A stretch of DNA of 64,000 bases, taken from Ecytonucleospora hepatopenaei (Eukaryota > Microsporidia > Enterocytozoonidae). Position 1 is the stretch's first letter, and every line of letters begins with the position of its first letter. The notes below the pieces were generated by a model, which did no database searches, was not told the DNA's origin, and worked only from the letters and a program-made list of their open reading frames with translations. Below, in pieces: positions 10,249 through 19,973 of the stretch. Both the position numbers and the translations under genes were made by a program. The stretch spans positions 1 to 64,000 of the forward strand of contig JAPMUG010000009.1 of NCBI GenBank assembly GCA_026692725.1, in the 5' to 3' direction.

Positions 10249-11349
10249 TGCTATAATTATAAAAAAAAAGAAAATGAATACAATCTTACTAATTTACATT
10301 TACATAATAGTGTAGAAGAAGAATTAAACAATACAACAGAAACACTTTTAGTTAATGAAAATGAATATTTTAAAGATATGGAAGAATTATTTAAAACATG
10401 TAATAAAGAAGGTTATTATAGACTATTTTTACGTAGTTTGTTCTCTAAACTTTGGTCCGGTCCAAAACATTTTGAATATCTTGGAATCATCAAAAACATT
10501 TATAACCGTTTAGAAAAACCTGGTTTTTCTCAATTTACATTAGGGTCAAGAACTTTAAGTTCAACTATTTATTTTTTTCTGAAAAAATATCTTATACCTT
10601 TATATAATCTTGAAATGAATACCAATTTAAACATTGATGATTTTTTTCATGAAAGTACAGTCTATAACTTTTGTAAAACTACAAGACTTAGAATGGATTT
10701 TTTAGAATATAGAAAATTATATTTTAATGTTTTTTTCAACTCAATTACTAATCTAATTTTAGCTGCACATAAATATCATAAATTTATTCTTGTAAATTAT
10801 AAAGATTTTAATGAAAAGTTAAAATTTAAAATGATGGTAACTGACATGTATATGCATGTTAGTGTTGCACATATTATACAAGGTTTTACTATAATTGATG
10901 AATTTCAAAACCTATTAAATATGTATGAAGATAATGTAAAGGCAATATTTTCTATTGATTTTGTTTTATATAACAAAATGATAAGGTTTAAAAAATACTT
11001 TACGGAATTAAAAAACTTTTGTATATTAGAAGAAATGGATTTTTCTCACAATAATGTTACAAGAAATGTTACAAAGAATGAACTAGAAAAGATATATAAA
11101 GATTGGGATGAAATAAATAAACTTAAAAACAAATATACTTTGCGTGTAAAACGTACACATTTTTGTGATATATATAACTTAAGACATATTGAATATACTA
11201 AACATGAAATAAAACAATTTATGAAAGATGTAAATGATGTTTATAGGAATAACCTTAAAAATATAACAAAAAGCAATGATGATAACAAAATATTTTTAAA
11301 GGAAGAAAGTGAAAAAGCTAGTACTAAGATAACTGAATTATATCAATAA
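10249..11349 (+). CDS. Unknown subtelomeric protein, probably 5'-incomplete
   Basis: The first ATG in the long frame is at 10378 (323 residues). The frame is open and protein-like from 10249 with no ATG, for example SVEEELNNTTETLLVNENEY just upstream, so the true 5' end seems lost or out of frame. An ATG at 10274 in another frame encodes a short hydrophobic stretch (MNTILLIYIYIIV) and then stops; this could be a displaced signal peptide. The body is rich in Phe, Tyr, Lys and Asn and helical in character, with no family I recognise and no obvious membrane segment. A decayed paralogue lies at 17873-18037, so this is one member of a subtelomeric family. Function unknown; it may already be a pseudogene. 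Confidence 0.55.
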   Translation, partial: CYNYKKKENEYNLTNLHLHNSVEEELNNTTETLLVNENEYFKDMEELFKTCNKEGYYRLFLRSLFSKLWSGPKHFEYLGIIKNIYNRLEKPGFSQFTLGSRTLSSTIYFFLKKYLIPLYNLEMNTNLNIDDFFHESTVYNFCKTTRLRMDFLEYRKLYFNVFFNSITNLILAAHKYHKFILVNYKDFNEKLKFKMMVTDMYMHVSVAHIIQGFTIIDEFQNLLNMYEDNVKAIFSIDFVLYNKMIRFKKYFTELKNFCILEEMDFSHNNVTRNVTKNELEKIYKDWDEINKLKNKYTLRVKRTHFCDIYNLRHIEYTKHEIKQFMKDVNDVYRNNLKNITKSNDDNKIFLKEESEKASTKITELYQ

Positions 11350-11756
11350 AACAAGAAGTAGACATAGACATTGTAAATGAAGAAAGAAAATGTTAAAATA
11401 ATAAAGTTATAATATAAAAATTATTAAGATTTAGATCTACATATTTTTTTCTAAAAAATTCTGCTGTTTAAAAAATAAAAGTGTTAAAAAGTTTATTTTA
11501 AAATAAAAACTGTTTAAAAATTAATGTTTAAATACTACTTTACAATATCTTTTTTATGATGGTGACAAATAAATTGATTAACAGGTGAAATACAGTTTTA
11601 TCTAGTTATATTTTAAGCATATTTTAAAATAAATTATTATGACATTAGAAAAGGTTTAACTAATATCAGAGAATGATGTAGATAACATTTTTCTCTACAT
11701 TATGACCTTGTTTTTAAAGTATTGTTTATAAATCTTATTAAATATTGTAATAGATA
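11350..11756. other. AT-rich spacer ending in Merlin target duplicate
   Basis: No gene is seen. The last nine bases (11748-11756, TAATAGATA) are the left target-site copy of the Merlin element. Confidence 0.6.
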
Positions 11757-11763
11757 GGAGCAG

Positions 11764-11802
11764 GGGTATTTTATTGAGACTAAATTTTGACAGGGTCAAA
11801 AT
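11764..11802 (+). repeat. Merlin left inverted repeat
   Basis: Pairs with 12751-12789 with two mismatches (TATTTTATTG against TACTTTATTA in the shared part). Confidence 0.9.
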
Positions 11803-11913
11803 GATTGATTTTTTACCCTTGTTTTGACGTTTTAGAAAAACAAACAACAATTTTCTGTTTTTAAATTATAAAAGAATATAAAATAAATTAATAAGAACAT
11901 TATTTAATTATTT

Positions 11914-12729
11914 TTATAGAAAATTCATTAAAAATTCTTCAAGACAACCATTCCTTTTGGCCATTACTATTGCTAGTGGCAACCAAATATTTTTTTTTGT
12001 ACGCCATTTTTTATAAACATTTTGTTTAACATATGACCAATTACCTTCTATAGTATTCGTATGAATACCTGTTTCTTCATCAACAAACCATTTTGAATGA
12101 TTTACTGTGTTATGAACAAAATGTTCAGAAAGATTTGTATAACCTCTCCATAGATCAGTATGAATTATTGATCCTGGAGCAACATGGCGCTTTATTAATG
12201 CTAATAATGTGTTTCTGTCCCGTTTTTCTACGGGGATTAACACTAAACGTCGATCAGCGGTTCTTTCCACCATTCCTAGAACCCAAATGCCCTCAACAAC
12301 ATGTCCTCGATTGTATTTTCTCCTTCCAAATTTTGTTTCGTCAATTTCGACAACTATACCAGGTCCACCTATTGTATCAAGAAACCTGTTATAGTTGTTT
12401 TTGACATAAAGATTGACGTTTGACATAAATTTTTTTAAATTACGGTAATTATAATGCATTATTTTAGATATAGAACACAATTTTATTGATTCAAAAACCA
12501 ATTCAAAGAGTTTTATAAGATTATCTATACCTTTATTGAATTTTTTAAAGATACTATTGGAAAACACAGAACACTTTTTTTTACATAAAGGACGTGTACA
12601 TATAAGCTGAAAAGATGTAAACGATACGAAACGTACATTACCTTTACATTTAAAGCATTTATTCAATTTTAAACTAACTAAATTTTCTTTAATATAATTT
12701 TTTAATTGTTGTTTTTTAGAAAATTGCAT
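11914..12729 (-). CDS. Merlin (ISXO2-like) DDE transposase
   Basis: A 271-residue transposase. The N-terminal third carries a Cys-rich zinc-binding module (CFKCKG near residue 20, then CTRPLCKKKC). The catalytic domain shows the ISXO2/IS1595-type triad: Asp in VVEIDETKFGRRKYNRGH, Asp in IIHTDLWRGY, and Glu in HTNTIEGNWSYVK. It starts at an ATG at 12727-12729, just inside the right inverted repeat, and fills most of the element. The frame is intact, so the element may be autonomous. Merlin transposons are known in other microsporidia. Confidence 0.93.
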   Translation of the reverse strand: MQFSKKQQLKNYIKENLVSLKLNKCFKCKGNVRFVSFTSFQLICTRPLCKKKCSVFSNSIFKKFNKGIDNLIKLFELVFESIKLCSISKIMHYNYRNLKKFMSNVNLYVKNNYNRFLDTIGGPGIVVEIDETKFGRRKYNRGHVVEGIWVLGMVERTADRRLVLIPVEKRDRNTLLALIKRHVAPGSIIHTDLWRGYTNLSEHFVHNTVNHSKWFVDEETGIHTNTIEGNWSYVKQNVYKKWRTKKNIWLPLAIVMAKRNGCLEEFLMNFL

Positions 12730-12750
12730 AATAGGGGTAAAAAAATAAAA

Positions 12751-12789
12751 ATTTTGACCCTGTCAAAATTTAGTCTTAATAAAGTACCC
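12751..12789 (-). repeat. Merlin right inverted repeat
   Basis: Reverse complement of the left repeat at 37 of 39 bases; the target duplicate follows seven bases further out. Confidence 0.9.
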
Positions 12790-13082
12790 TTTAGCCTAAT
12801 AGATAGTATTCTTCTTTTATCATACTGGCCCTTAACAAATTTTTGATTTTTTTTAGTTTTTAATTTTTTAATTTAGAGTAACTTATATAGAATATACGTA
12901 TGAAAAAGAATTAAAACATGTTCATATAGTTTTGATTTAAGCTTATTTGACAAACAAAGGGTATGGTTAAATCTTATTAGGTATAAAGAGTTTTCAACAA
13001 TAATAAACTAGATATTTTTTGACCTGATACCTTTTTATTAAAAAAACTAGATTTTACAATAAAAGACCTAATTAAACTTATT

Positions 13083-15008
13083 TTATTTCTTTACTATTCC
13101 TATGGTTGTTTTTGTTTGTTTGTGTAAAATAAATGACCCTAACAAACCTATCAAAAACCCTATAACTAACACCATTACTATGCATATACCATAATTTAAG
13201 CTTTCTAACCCAAATGCTTTGAGTAACTCATCTCCATCTATATTGCCAATCCCATCTGAAAATTCTCTTCCCTTTGCCTGAGACTGTAGTAGCCCTCTAA
13301 ATGCATATTGTATAGGCGAAATGTAAATTATCCATCTTAACCAACTTGGAAATTCATTAGGATTGTTAAATGCACCACTAAATAAAATAAACAAAATTGA
13401 AATAGTTGAACCAAGTGCCTGTGCTGAATTTGGAGTGGAAGTAGCGCATGAAATTGTTAATCCCATCGTTACCCCTAGCATGACTATTGAAAACATCATG
13501 AAAAGAAACTGAAGATACATCCAAAAAGTCAAGTAGAATCCAGTTGCTAAGTAAACCACGGTTAGATATATAAATTCAAATAAAATCAAAAATGTCATTT
13601 CACTTAAAAACTTAGCTATATAACTAGTATAACCACTGTATAATCCACTCTGTCTCTCTCTTAAAATTACTTGTTGTTCCTGTTTGAATAAATTGAAAAT
13701 AGGTCCACAAATACCAAAAAGTTCCATGACGAAAAAAGTAAAAACACCTCTGAATGAAAATATTTCAACAGGATTCTTTGCACCCAGTTGCCAGTAAACA
13801 ACAGAAAGTAAAAACCCAATGCTAATTCTTTGAATGGTCTGTACAAATAACAATGGTTTATCTTTCAAATAATCCTTTAAATTTCTTGTAAAAACATTAT
13901 AAAGAACAGTGTTAAACTTACAGCATCTTGTGTCCTTATCAAATTCATTAACTAAATTGTTATCAATGGTGGGTTCATAAGTTATATTTTTATTTTTTAC
14001 ATATTCACTAAAACTTTTTTTCATATTTTCTACCTTTCTTTCACTTTCTTCATCATAAACAGCAATTTCATCTAAGAAAAAGTCAGTTGGATTTGTATTT
14101 TCAGGTAAATTTAAATTTATAGACTTAAAAAAATCTACACAATCTTCACAGGTACCGTCAAAAACAACACCACCCTTTGCCATTAAAAAGATTTTATCAA
14201 AAAACTGTACCATTTTGTAGCTAGGCTGATGTATGGTAACAATCAAAGTCTTTCTCTGCTCATGTGCCAAATCCCTTAAAAATTTTAAAATTTTAACAGC
14301 ATTAAAACTGTCTAATCCTGAAATTGGTTCATCTAAAAATAAAATACTTGGATTACCAACAAGTTCGATTCCCACAGATAGCCTAATTCTTTCACCACCA
14401 GATAATTCTTTAACTTTATTTTCTTTAGCATGTTCTAATCCTAAAATTTTTAATAAATCATTAATTTTATTATCAACTAGACTATTATTAATTCTATTTT
14501 TAATCAAATTAATATTAGTGTTATTAGAATTGCCATTGTAATTTTCAATACTATTAGTATTGTTTTTTATTTCCACTCCTTTTTTTATTAATATTTTTAT
14601 AATAAATCCTAATGTTTCTTTTACTGTTAAATTTTCATAAGCATGGAAAGTTTGACTGACATACGCACTGATTTTAGGCCATGTTTCAGGCACTCTCCTC
14701 CTGTTATTTACCAAAATTTCACCGGTAAGTGTTAAAGAACTGTCTAATCTCCCTGTTAGTGAATTTAGCAAAGTTGTTTTACCAGCCCCAGAAGATCCCA
14801 TCAAAGCCACCATTTTACCAGGTTTTATTTTCCCACTGATTCCATTAAGTAGTATCTTACCATCCTTGGTCTTTAATTTTAAGTTTTTAAAAATCAATTC
14901 AGCATCTTTATTAATATTTTCATTAGGTATATCACATCTACTATTATTTACATTATCAATAGTATTAATGTTATCATCAATGTTTATAATTGTATCATTG
15001 TTACTCAT
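13083..15008 (-). CDS. ABCG-type half ABC transporter
   Basis: A 641-residue half-transporter with the nucleotide-binding domain first and the membrane domain second, the reverse order typical of ABCG/White proteins. Walker A is GSSGAGKTTLL near residue 70, the signature is LSGGERIRLSVG near 205, and Walker B is ILFLDEP near 222. A long Asn-rich insertion (about residues 155-180) sits between Walker A and the signature. From about residue 380 there are six likely membrane segments, with the family pattern PTDFFLDEIAV before them. It should dimerise and move lipids or metabolites across the plasma membrane, using host ATP or its own. The start ATG follows AT-rich DNA without a CCC box. Substrate cannot be told. 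Confidence 0.95.
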   Translation of the reverse strand: MSNNDTIINIDDNINTIDNVNNSRCDIPNENINKDAELIFKNLKLKTKDGKILLNGISGKIKPGKMVALMGSSGAGKTTLLNSLTGRLDSSLTLTGEILVNNRRRVPETWPKISAYVSQTFHAYENLTVKETLGFIIKILIKKGVEIKNNTNSIENYNGNSNNTNINLIKNRINNSLVDNKINDLLKILGLEHAKENKVKELSGGERIRLSVGIELVGNPSILFLDEPISGLDSFNAVKILKFLRDLAHEQRKTLIVTIHQPSYKMVQFFDKIFLMAKGGVVFDGTCEDCVDFFKSINLNLPENTNPTDFFLDEIAVYDEESERKVENMKKSFSEYVKNKNITYEPTIDNNLVNEFDKDTRCCKFNTVLYNVFTRNLKDYLKDKPLLFVQTIQRISIGFLLSVVYWQLGAKNPVEIFSFRGVFTFFVMELFGICGPIFNLFKQEQQVILRERQSGLYSGYTSYIAKFLSEMTFLILFEFIYLTVVYLATGFYLTFWMYLQFLFMMFSIVMLGVTMGLTISCATSTPNSAQALGSTISILFILFSGAFNNPNEFPSWLRWIIYISPIQYAFRGLLQSQAKGREFSDGIGNIDGDELLKAFGLESLNYGICIVMVLVIGFLIGLLGSFILHKQTKTTIGIVKK

Positions 15009-16720
15009 TTAAAATAAAAATTGTTTTAAAAATAAAATTGGAATGATTAAGATAATTTATAATCTATATTCTTATTATAACAATTATATTTATTAAGTAA
15101 ATGTTGTATTTTTATATTAATCAATAAAGGGTTAAAATATTTATAAGCGTAAAAAATAATAAAGAGACAAAGCAATTCCCTGCTTTTATAAAATGTTGCG
15201 ATTCAAGTATAATAAATTTATTTTAAAAAAATCTTTCATATTTTTGTTTTTACTTGTGGTGATATCAAAATTGGTCTTTATTTTCTAAAAAATTATTGTA
15301 TTTACCACATATTTTAACGTTTATTTGTTTTAAATATTTCTTATTTTAATATTTTAAATTCATATGTTTTAAATGTTGCATTTTTCTCTAAATAATAAAC
15401 CTGTTTTATAGTTAATAAAATTTATGTTTTTCAAAAATAGGTAAAATTATATAAATCAACAGGTTAGAATTATTTAGTTAAAATTATCTTTTAAAATTTA
15501 TTATGCGAGAAATTATAACAGCTATTTTTTTATTTAAATATTTTATAAAAAATGATATTTTTAGTTTTTTATTACAGAAAAAAATAAATAAATATATATC
15601 TTAAAATACTTTAATTTTGATATAAACAGCAAAAATTTTAATAAAATATAAATTTATGGATCAGAAAGTCTATAATCACAAATCAAAGTGTAGAATATTT
15701 CATCATTTCCATTTTTAAATTATAAAATTTTTTGTCTAACCTATTTCAAATGAAAGATCTTTAAAAAAAGCTTTAAATTAGATTTATGTTCTAAATTTAC
15801 TAATATGTTTAAGTAGATTTTTAAATATCATGATTAAAGTAAGAAGCAAAAAATAATTTAAGATGGGTTTTTTTAATTTGACTTTTTTATACTACAAAAA
15901 TTAAATAAAATTATAAATATATTAAATTTTCAAGCTAACTTAAAAATAATTATAGTTCAAAAAATACCAAGACTGCTAAAAGCATAAAAAATTAAATTTA
16001 TAACCTGTCATTGATAAATTTTGTAGAAAAACAACATGCATATTATAAAGTTGTAAAAATACATTATAAATTACCTAAAACATGTTTTTAAAGGTTATAA
16101 AAGTCAAAGATCTTTAAATATTATACATAAACTTCTAATAGTTTATGTAGTAAAGAGGAGAACAATGTTTTATAAAAGTTTTTTGCATTCGAGTTAATTT
16201 CTATAGGTAAATCTTTTAGGTTTTGTGAAAAGTTATTAAGACTTGATTAATTATAAAAGATAATAATAAATATTGATAAAATATAAACATATGTATTAAA
16301 ACGGTTTTAAAAAGTTTTGCAGTTTTATTTGAACCTTATTTGCTAATTAATAGTAAAATTAATATTAACAGTTATGTTGTACAGGCAAATAAATTACAGG
16401 ATTTTTATAAATAAACAAGAAAATTGAAATATAAAAAACATCTAACTTTAAAGGTATAAATGAAAAAAAAACAAAATATAATAATTACGTTATTTTTTAG
16501 AAAGTATCCCATAAAATTTTAAAACTTTAAGATTTAGATTTTTTAGTTGATTTTTAAAAAAATTCAGGAAAAAAATGGTTAAGGTTCATTTTTATAATTT
16601 ATTGTACTGATAATAAATATCTTATACCTACAATAATCTTAATTAGCTGTTGTATTTTTCATTATTTATTGCTATAATTATTTTAAAAGGTAAGTAAAAT
16701 TTACAAAGTTTAAATTTATT
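15009..16720. other. 1.7 kb AT-rich region without a recognisable gene
   Basis: Both strands are stop-dense. I found no protein-like fragments, inverted repeats or RNA signals worth calling. Confidence 0.55.
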
Positions 16721-17347
16721 TTAAAAATATAAAAAATATTTTTTTGGTAAATAAGTGGCTAAGAAATTTTTTAAGTCTATTATTTGAACATAAAAGTAGA
16801 GCTTAGCACCGCTAAAAAGTAGAATTTTTGGCATATTACTTTCCGTAAAAATTTCAATTTCTTTTAATGTATTTGCAATCTGTGCTTTTAATTGTTCAAG
16901 TTGTAGTTTTCTACCCTCTTCATTATTTTCAAAGTCTTTGATAATTTTTTCATAACTTTTTAAGAAAAGTTCATAATACTTCACTTTTAATAGGTTAAGT
17001 ATTCTATCAAGTTCATGTTCTAACAGAAATAAAACTGAATTTTGATCAAAAAAATCTAAATGAGGTTATCTTTCTTTAATATCATTAAGTTTAATCTTTA
17101 GTTCAAAAAGAGTCGTAAAATATGCACCTGAAAAGTGAAGGAGTTGTGATACTTTCAACTCTTCTTCAATTAAATTTTTAAGTTGATTAGCTTGAGGCAA
17201 TAATGCACTTAAACTCAATTCTGCTTCTTCTATTGTTAGCCTATTTGGATTAGGATTACCATTATGGTTTGCACAAAAAATTAAATGAACTAAATCAATT
17301 ATTAAAAACGCAAAAATATTTATAGGAATGGACAAAAAAATCTTCAT
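16721..17347 (-). pseudogene. Secreted two-repeat protein gene with one in-frame TAA
   Basis: From the ATG at 17347 a signal peptide (MKIFLSIPINIFAFLIIDLV, then cleavage near FCANH) leads into helical, charged sequence. The frame stops at TAA 17066-17068 (codon 94), but the very same frame runs on open for 114 more codons to 16721. The second part repeats the first: LLHFSGAYFTTLFELKIKL before the stop resembles ILLFSGAKLYFYVQIIDLKN after it. So this is one gene of 208 sense codons plus an internal TAA, with two copies of a domain. It may be a fresh pseudogene, a readthrough gene or a sequencing error. Family unknown; it lies with two similar short secreted loci. Confidence 0.6.
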
Positions 17348-17872
17348 TTAATATTAAAAATGACCTAATTAAAATTTTTTAATTTTCTCATTAAATAATT
17401 TTTTTATGTTTTTACATAAAATAACAGTAAAAATAGTTTAATTTGTTAATACACTGCTTTACTGTGTTTTTTACCTCTATGTTTTGTTTTTATTTGTGAT
17501 TATTAAATTTATATATAAGTACTAAAAAGATCGCAATAGTGTTACAATCTCTTCCTTTTGAGTTTTCATGAATTTTTATTAAAAAAATTTTTTGCTTTAA
17601 ATAACCTTATAATGATAAAGTTGGAATATTGCAGTTCAGGTTTATTTTCACAGTAGGTACATAACATTAAAACTTACAGATTTATTGCCTTTTTCTCCAC
17701 AAAAAAGTTTAAATTTATTAAAATGTACTTTTGAAAATGTTTTTGTATAAATATTATTGTGTGATATATTTTAGAAACACTAAAAGGTAATGAGAAAAAA
17801 ATTTATAGCATAAAATATTAAGTTACCTAAACTTATGACAAAAATTTATTTATTATATCTTATTTTCTAAAT
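17348..17872. other. AT-rich spacer without a gene
   Basis: No coding-like frame is seen before the relic that starts at 17873. Confidence 0.5.
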
Positions 17873-18037
17873 TCAAATACTAATCTAATTCTTTCTGCAC
17901 ATAAATATCGAATATTAATGTGTAAAAATTATAATTATATTGATGAAAAAATAAAATTTAAAAAACTATTAAAACTTTATTTATATTTTTTTAAGCATTT
18001 TACAAAGTGTTATAGTTATGTAAATGTTATAAAATAA
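17873..18037 (+). pseudogene. Relic paralogue of the 10249-11349 gene
   Basis: The translation SNTNLILSAHKYRILMCKNY closely follows SITNLILAAHKYHKFILVNY of the gene at 10249-11349, and continues with IDEKIKFKKLLK against FNEKLKFKMMV before a TAA at 18035. DNA similarity is also evident over the first 90 bases. Further weak similarity appears near 18125-18180. No start or full domain remains, so this is a decayed copy showing the family has duplicated in this subtelomere. Confidence 0.65.
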
Positions 18038-18539
18038 CATCCGATAGTTATTAATATTAGGTTTAAGAAGAATTTATTGCTAATATTAAATATATAATTT
18101 GAATTGAATTCTTTATATCTCAAAATGGTTAAGAATTTAAAATATTTATTTTATTTAATGAATTTGTATTAAAATTTGTATCGTTTAACTTATACTCAGA
18201 CATGCATTTAATGTTATATGTACTAGAAATAGAATATTAAAAGTTATCATCAAACATTTTATGTTTTTATATGTAGCAGTTTAAGTATTGATCTTATAAA
18301 GTAAATAATTTATTTTTATATAATTTTTGTAAAATATAAGTGTAACATAATTTTATTTAGATAAAGTATTGTGGTTAAGAAAGTACTAAAGTACATCAAA
18401 ATGTTATATTATATCACTTCTTTTTAAAGAGTGTTTTTAAATATAAAATATGTTAAGTTATAAATTTCACATGCTAATAACATGTAGAATCATTCTATTC
18501 ATTAGTATTTATTGTCATATGAAAATAATTTTTTAATTT
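18038..18539. other. AT-rich spacer, possible further relic of the same family
   Basis: Faint protein-like similarity to the 10249-11349 gene at about 18125-18180; otherwise nothing. Confidence 0.35.
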
Positions 18540-18890
18540 CTAATCATTTTTGTTTTTTCTGTCTTTTTTGTTTTTTAAATCAGATGGGGAAAAACTTTTA
18601 GGATTTGAATCAACTTCTTTTTTAGATTGACTTTGACTTTGTTCTTGTTGTTTTTCGTATGCCTCCTGTATTTTTTTTACCTGTTCATCTATCTGCTTTC
18701 TTCTTTTTTGTCTAAACGAAGTTAAACCATCCACCTGATCACTTGCTTCTTCAATAAATTCTTTTTTTGAGTTGTGAAAAGTCCATGAAGTAGTTTGTGA
18801 ACAATTTTGATCTAAATTATTTGATGATTCTTCTGGGTTTTCATGATTATTAGAGGCACAAAATACAAAAATATAATAGTTTAAGAACAT
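18540..18890 (-). CDS. Short secreted charged protein, unknown
   Basis: A 116-residue protein with a short N-terminal hydrophobic leader (MFLNYYIFVFCAS) followed by a hydrophilic body with a Lys/Glu/Gln-rich helical stretch (RRKQIDEQVKKIQEAYEKQQ) that could form a coiled coil, and a Lys/Asp-rich tail. A CCC box (18896-18898 on the opposite strand) sits five bases before the ATG, supporting expression. The leader ends in FCA-N like that of the neighbouring locus at 17347, so these small loci may be related. No family recognised; a secreted or polar-tube/host-exposed role is only inference. Confidence 0.6.
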   Translation of the reverse strand: MFLNYYIFVFCASNNHENPEESSNNLDQNCSQTTSWTFHNSKKEFIEEASDQVDGLTSFRQKRRKQIDEQVKKIQEAYEKQQEQSQSQSKKEVDSNPKSFSPSDLKNKKDRKNKND

Positions 18891-19381
18891 TGATAGGGTA
18901 TTTGTTTAAGGATGTTTTGTTGATTTGATGTTAAAAAAATGATCAAACAAAAACATTGATTAAAAATATGTAATATATACAAATTTATTCATTACTAATT
19001 TACTCACAGAAAGTTCTATAAAAATATCATTTTTGATTTTGCAGTAAACAAACCCTTAAGATTAAAAAATAAAAAAAAGTAGGTAAAAAACAATAAATTT
19101 TTTAATTTTAATTTACCTTAAAAATAAACCATTTTTCTATTGTTTCTTTTATTAAAGTTTTTTCTTATTTTTTTCTTTAAAATGATGTGAGTATTTTCTT
19201 ATTTATATTTTTATAAGTGTAAAAAAATTATAAGATAATTGTTATGGTTAAATAAAATTTATAATAGTTAAAGTCTTAATGTTCTTAGTTTATATTTATT
19301 TAAAGACGAATAAAATTAGATTTATATGTAATTTAAATAACACGAACTTTTAAATTAATTATAATTAAAAATAGTGTGAAA
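18891..19381. other. AT-rich spacer
   Basis: Contains the CCC box of the upstream gene at its left edge; otherwise no feature. Confidence 0.5.
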
Positions 19382-19684
19382 TTATTCACGATGTTTAAAA
19401 TTTCTTTTAAATATGTGTAAATGTGCGTAATAATTGGTAGTCGGCTCTAAAGTATTAATTGCATCTCTAACTACATTTTCATCAAAATTAAAAAAATCTT
19501 TAGCTAGACCTAAATTATCCTTTATTTTTTTAACAATAGCTTTGTACGTAACAAGAAGAGCATCGAATTTTTTGTTAAAGATTGGGATAAATTTATTCAC
19601 TTTTTGTTTTTGTTGATCTATAACAGTATCAGTAAGTTGATCTTCATAATTACAAAAGATTAATTAACAGAAATTTATAAGCAT
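19382..19684 (-). pseudogene. Short secreted-type gene with an in-frame TAA in its leader
   Basis: A protein-like frame ends at 19382 with the tail AHLHIFKRNFKHRE. It has no ATG until 19684, reached by reading through a TAA at codon 7 (19664-19666). The reading is MLINFC, stop, LIFCNYEDQLTDTVIDQQKQ, which looks like a signal peptide split by the stop. A CCC box (19688-19690) lies three bases before that ATG, exactly where intact genes here carry it. Alternatively a non-ATG start near 19600 gives 72 residues. Together with 16721-17347 this is the second nearby secreted gene with a single TAA. Confidence 0.5.
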
Positions 19685-19687
19685 TAA

Positions 19688-19690
19688 GGG
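19688..19690 (-). promoter_or_regulatory. CCC box before ATG 19684
   Basis: CACACCCTTA precedes the ATG; this argues that 19684 is or was the real start. Confidence 0.5.
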
Positions 19691-19973
19691 TGTGTTTATG
19701 AAAATTAAATTAAAAAATTTTCATTAACCTTTTATAAATTTTTTTAATTTTACCTTTAGTATATATTGTACAAATCAATATAATTTTTAATACAAAATGT
19801 AGTTAAATATTCAGTTACAGTATTAGTTAACATAAAACATAAAAATTTGTCTTTAAATAATTTGAAAAAAATTAACGAATTTAAAGGATTACTTTAGTTA
19901 ATTTATAGTTTAATTAAAAGTCAGTAAATCTGTTAATCAAAAATTTATTTAATCTTTTTTTGATTAACATTTT

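Larger units (their letters stand above)
11757..12796 (-). mobile_element. Intact Merlin DNA transposon, 1040 bp, with 9-bp TSD
   Basis: A 9-bp direct repeat TAATAGATA flanks the element (11748-11756 and 12797-12805). Both ends then read GG inward, and 39-bp inverted repeats (11764-11802 and 12751-12789) match at 37 of 39 positions. An 8-9 bp duplication, GG ends and an ISXO2-type transposase are the marks of the Merlin superfamily, eukaryotic relatives of bacterial IS1016. The preserved duplicate and intact transposase indicate a young copy. Confidence 0.93.

Noticed and set aside
12093..12404. + strand frames within the Merlin transposase
   Set aside because: Shadows of the intact DDE transposase on the other strand.
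19382..19664. Splicing as an explanation for the TAA in the 19684 gene
   Set aside because: A GT...AG of about 27 bases can be drawn, but it lacks a microsporidian-type 5' site and branch point, so I do not call an intron.
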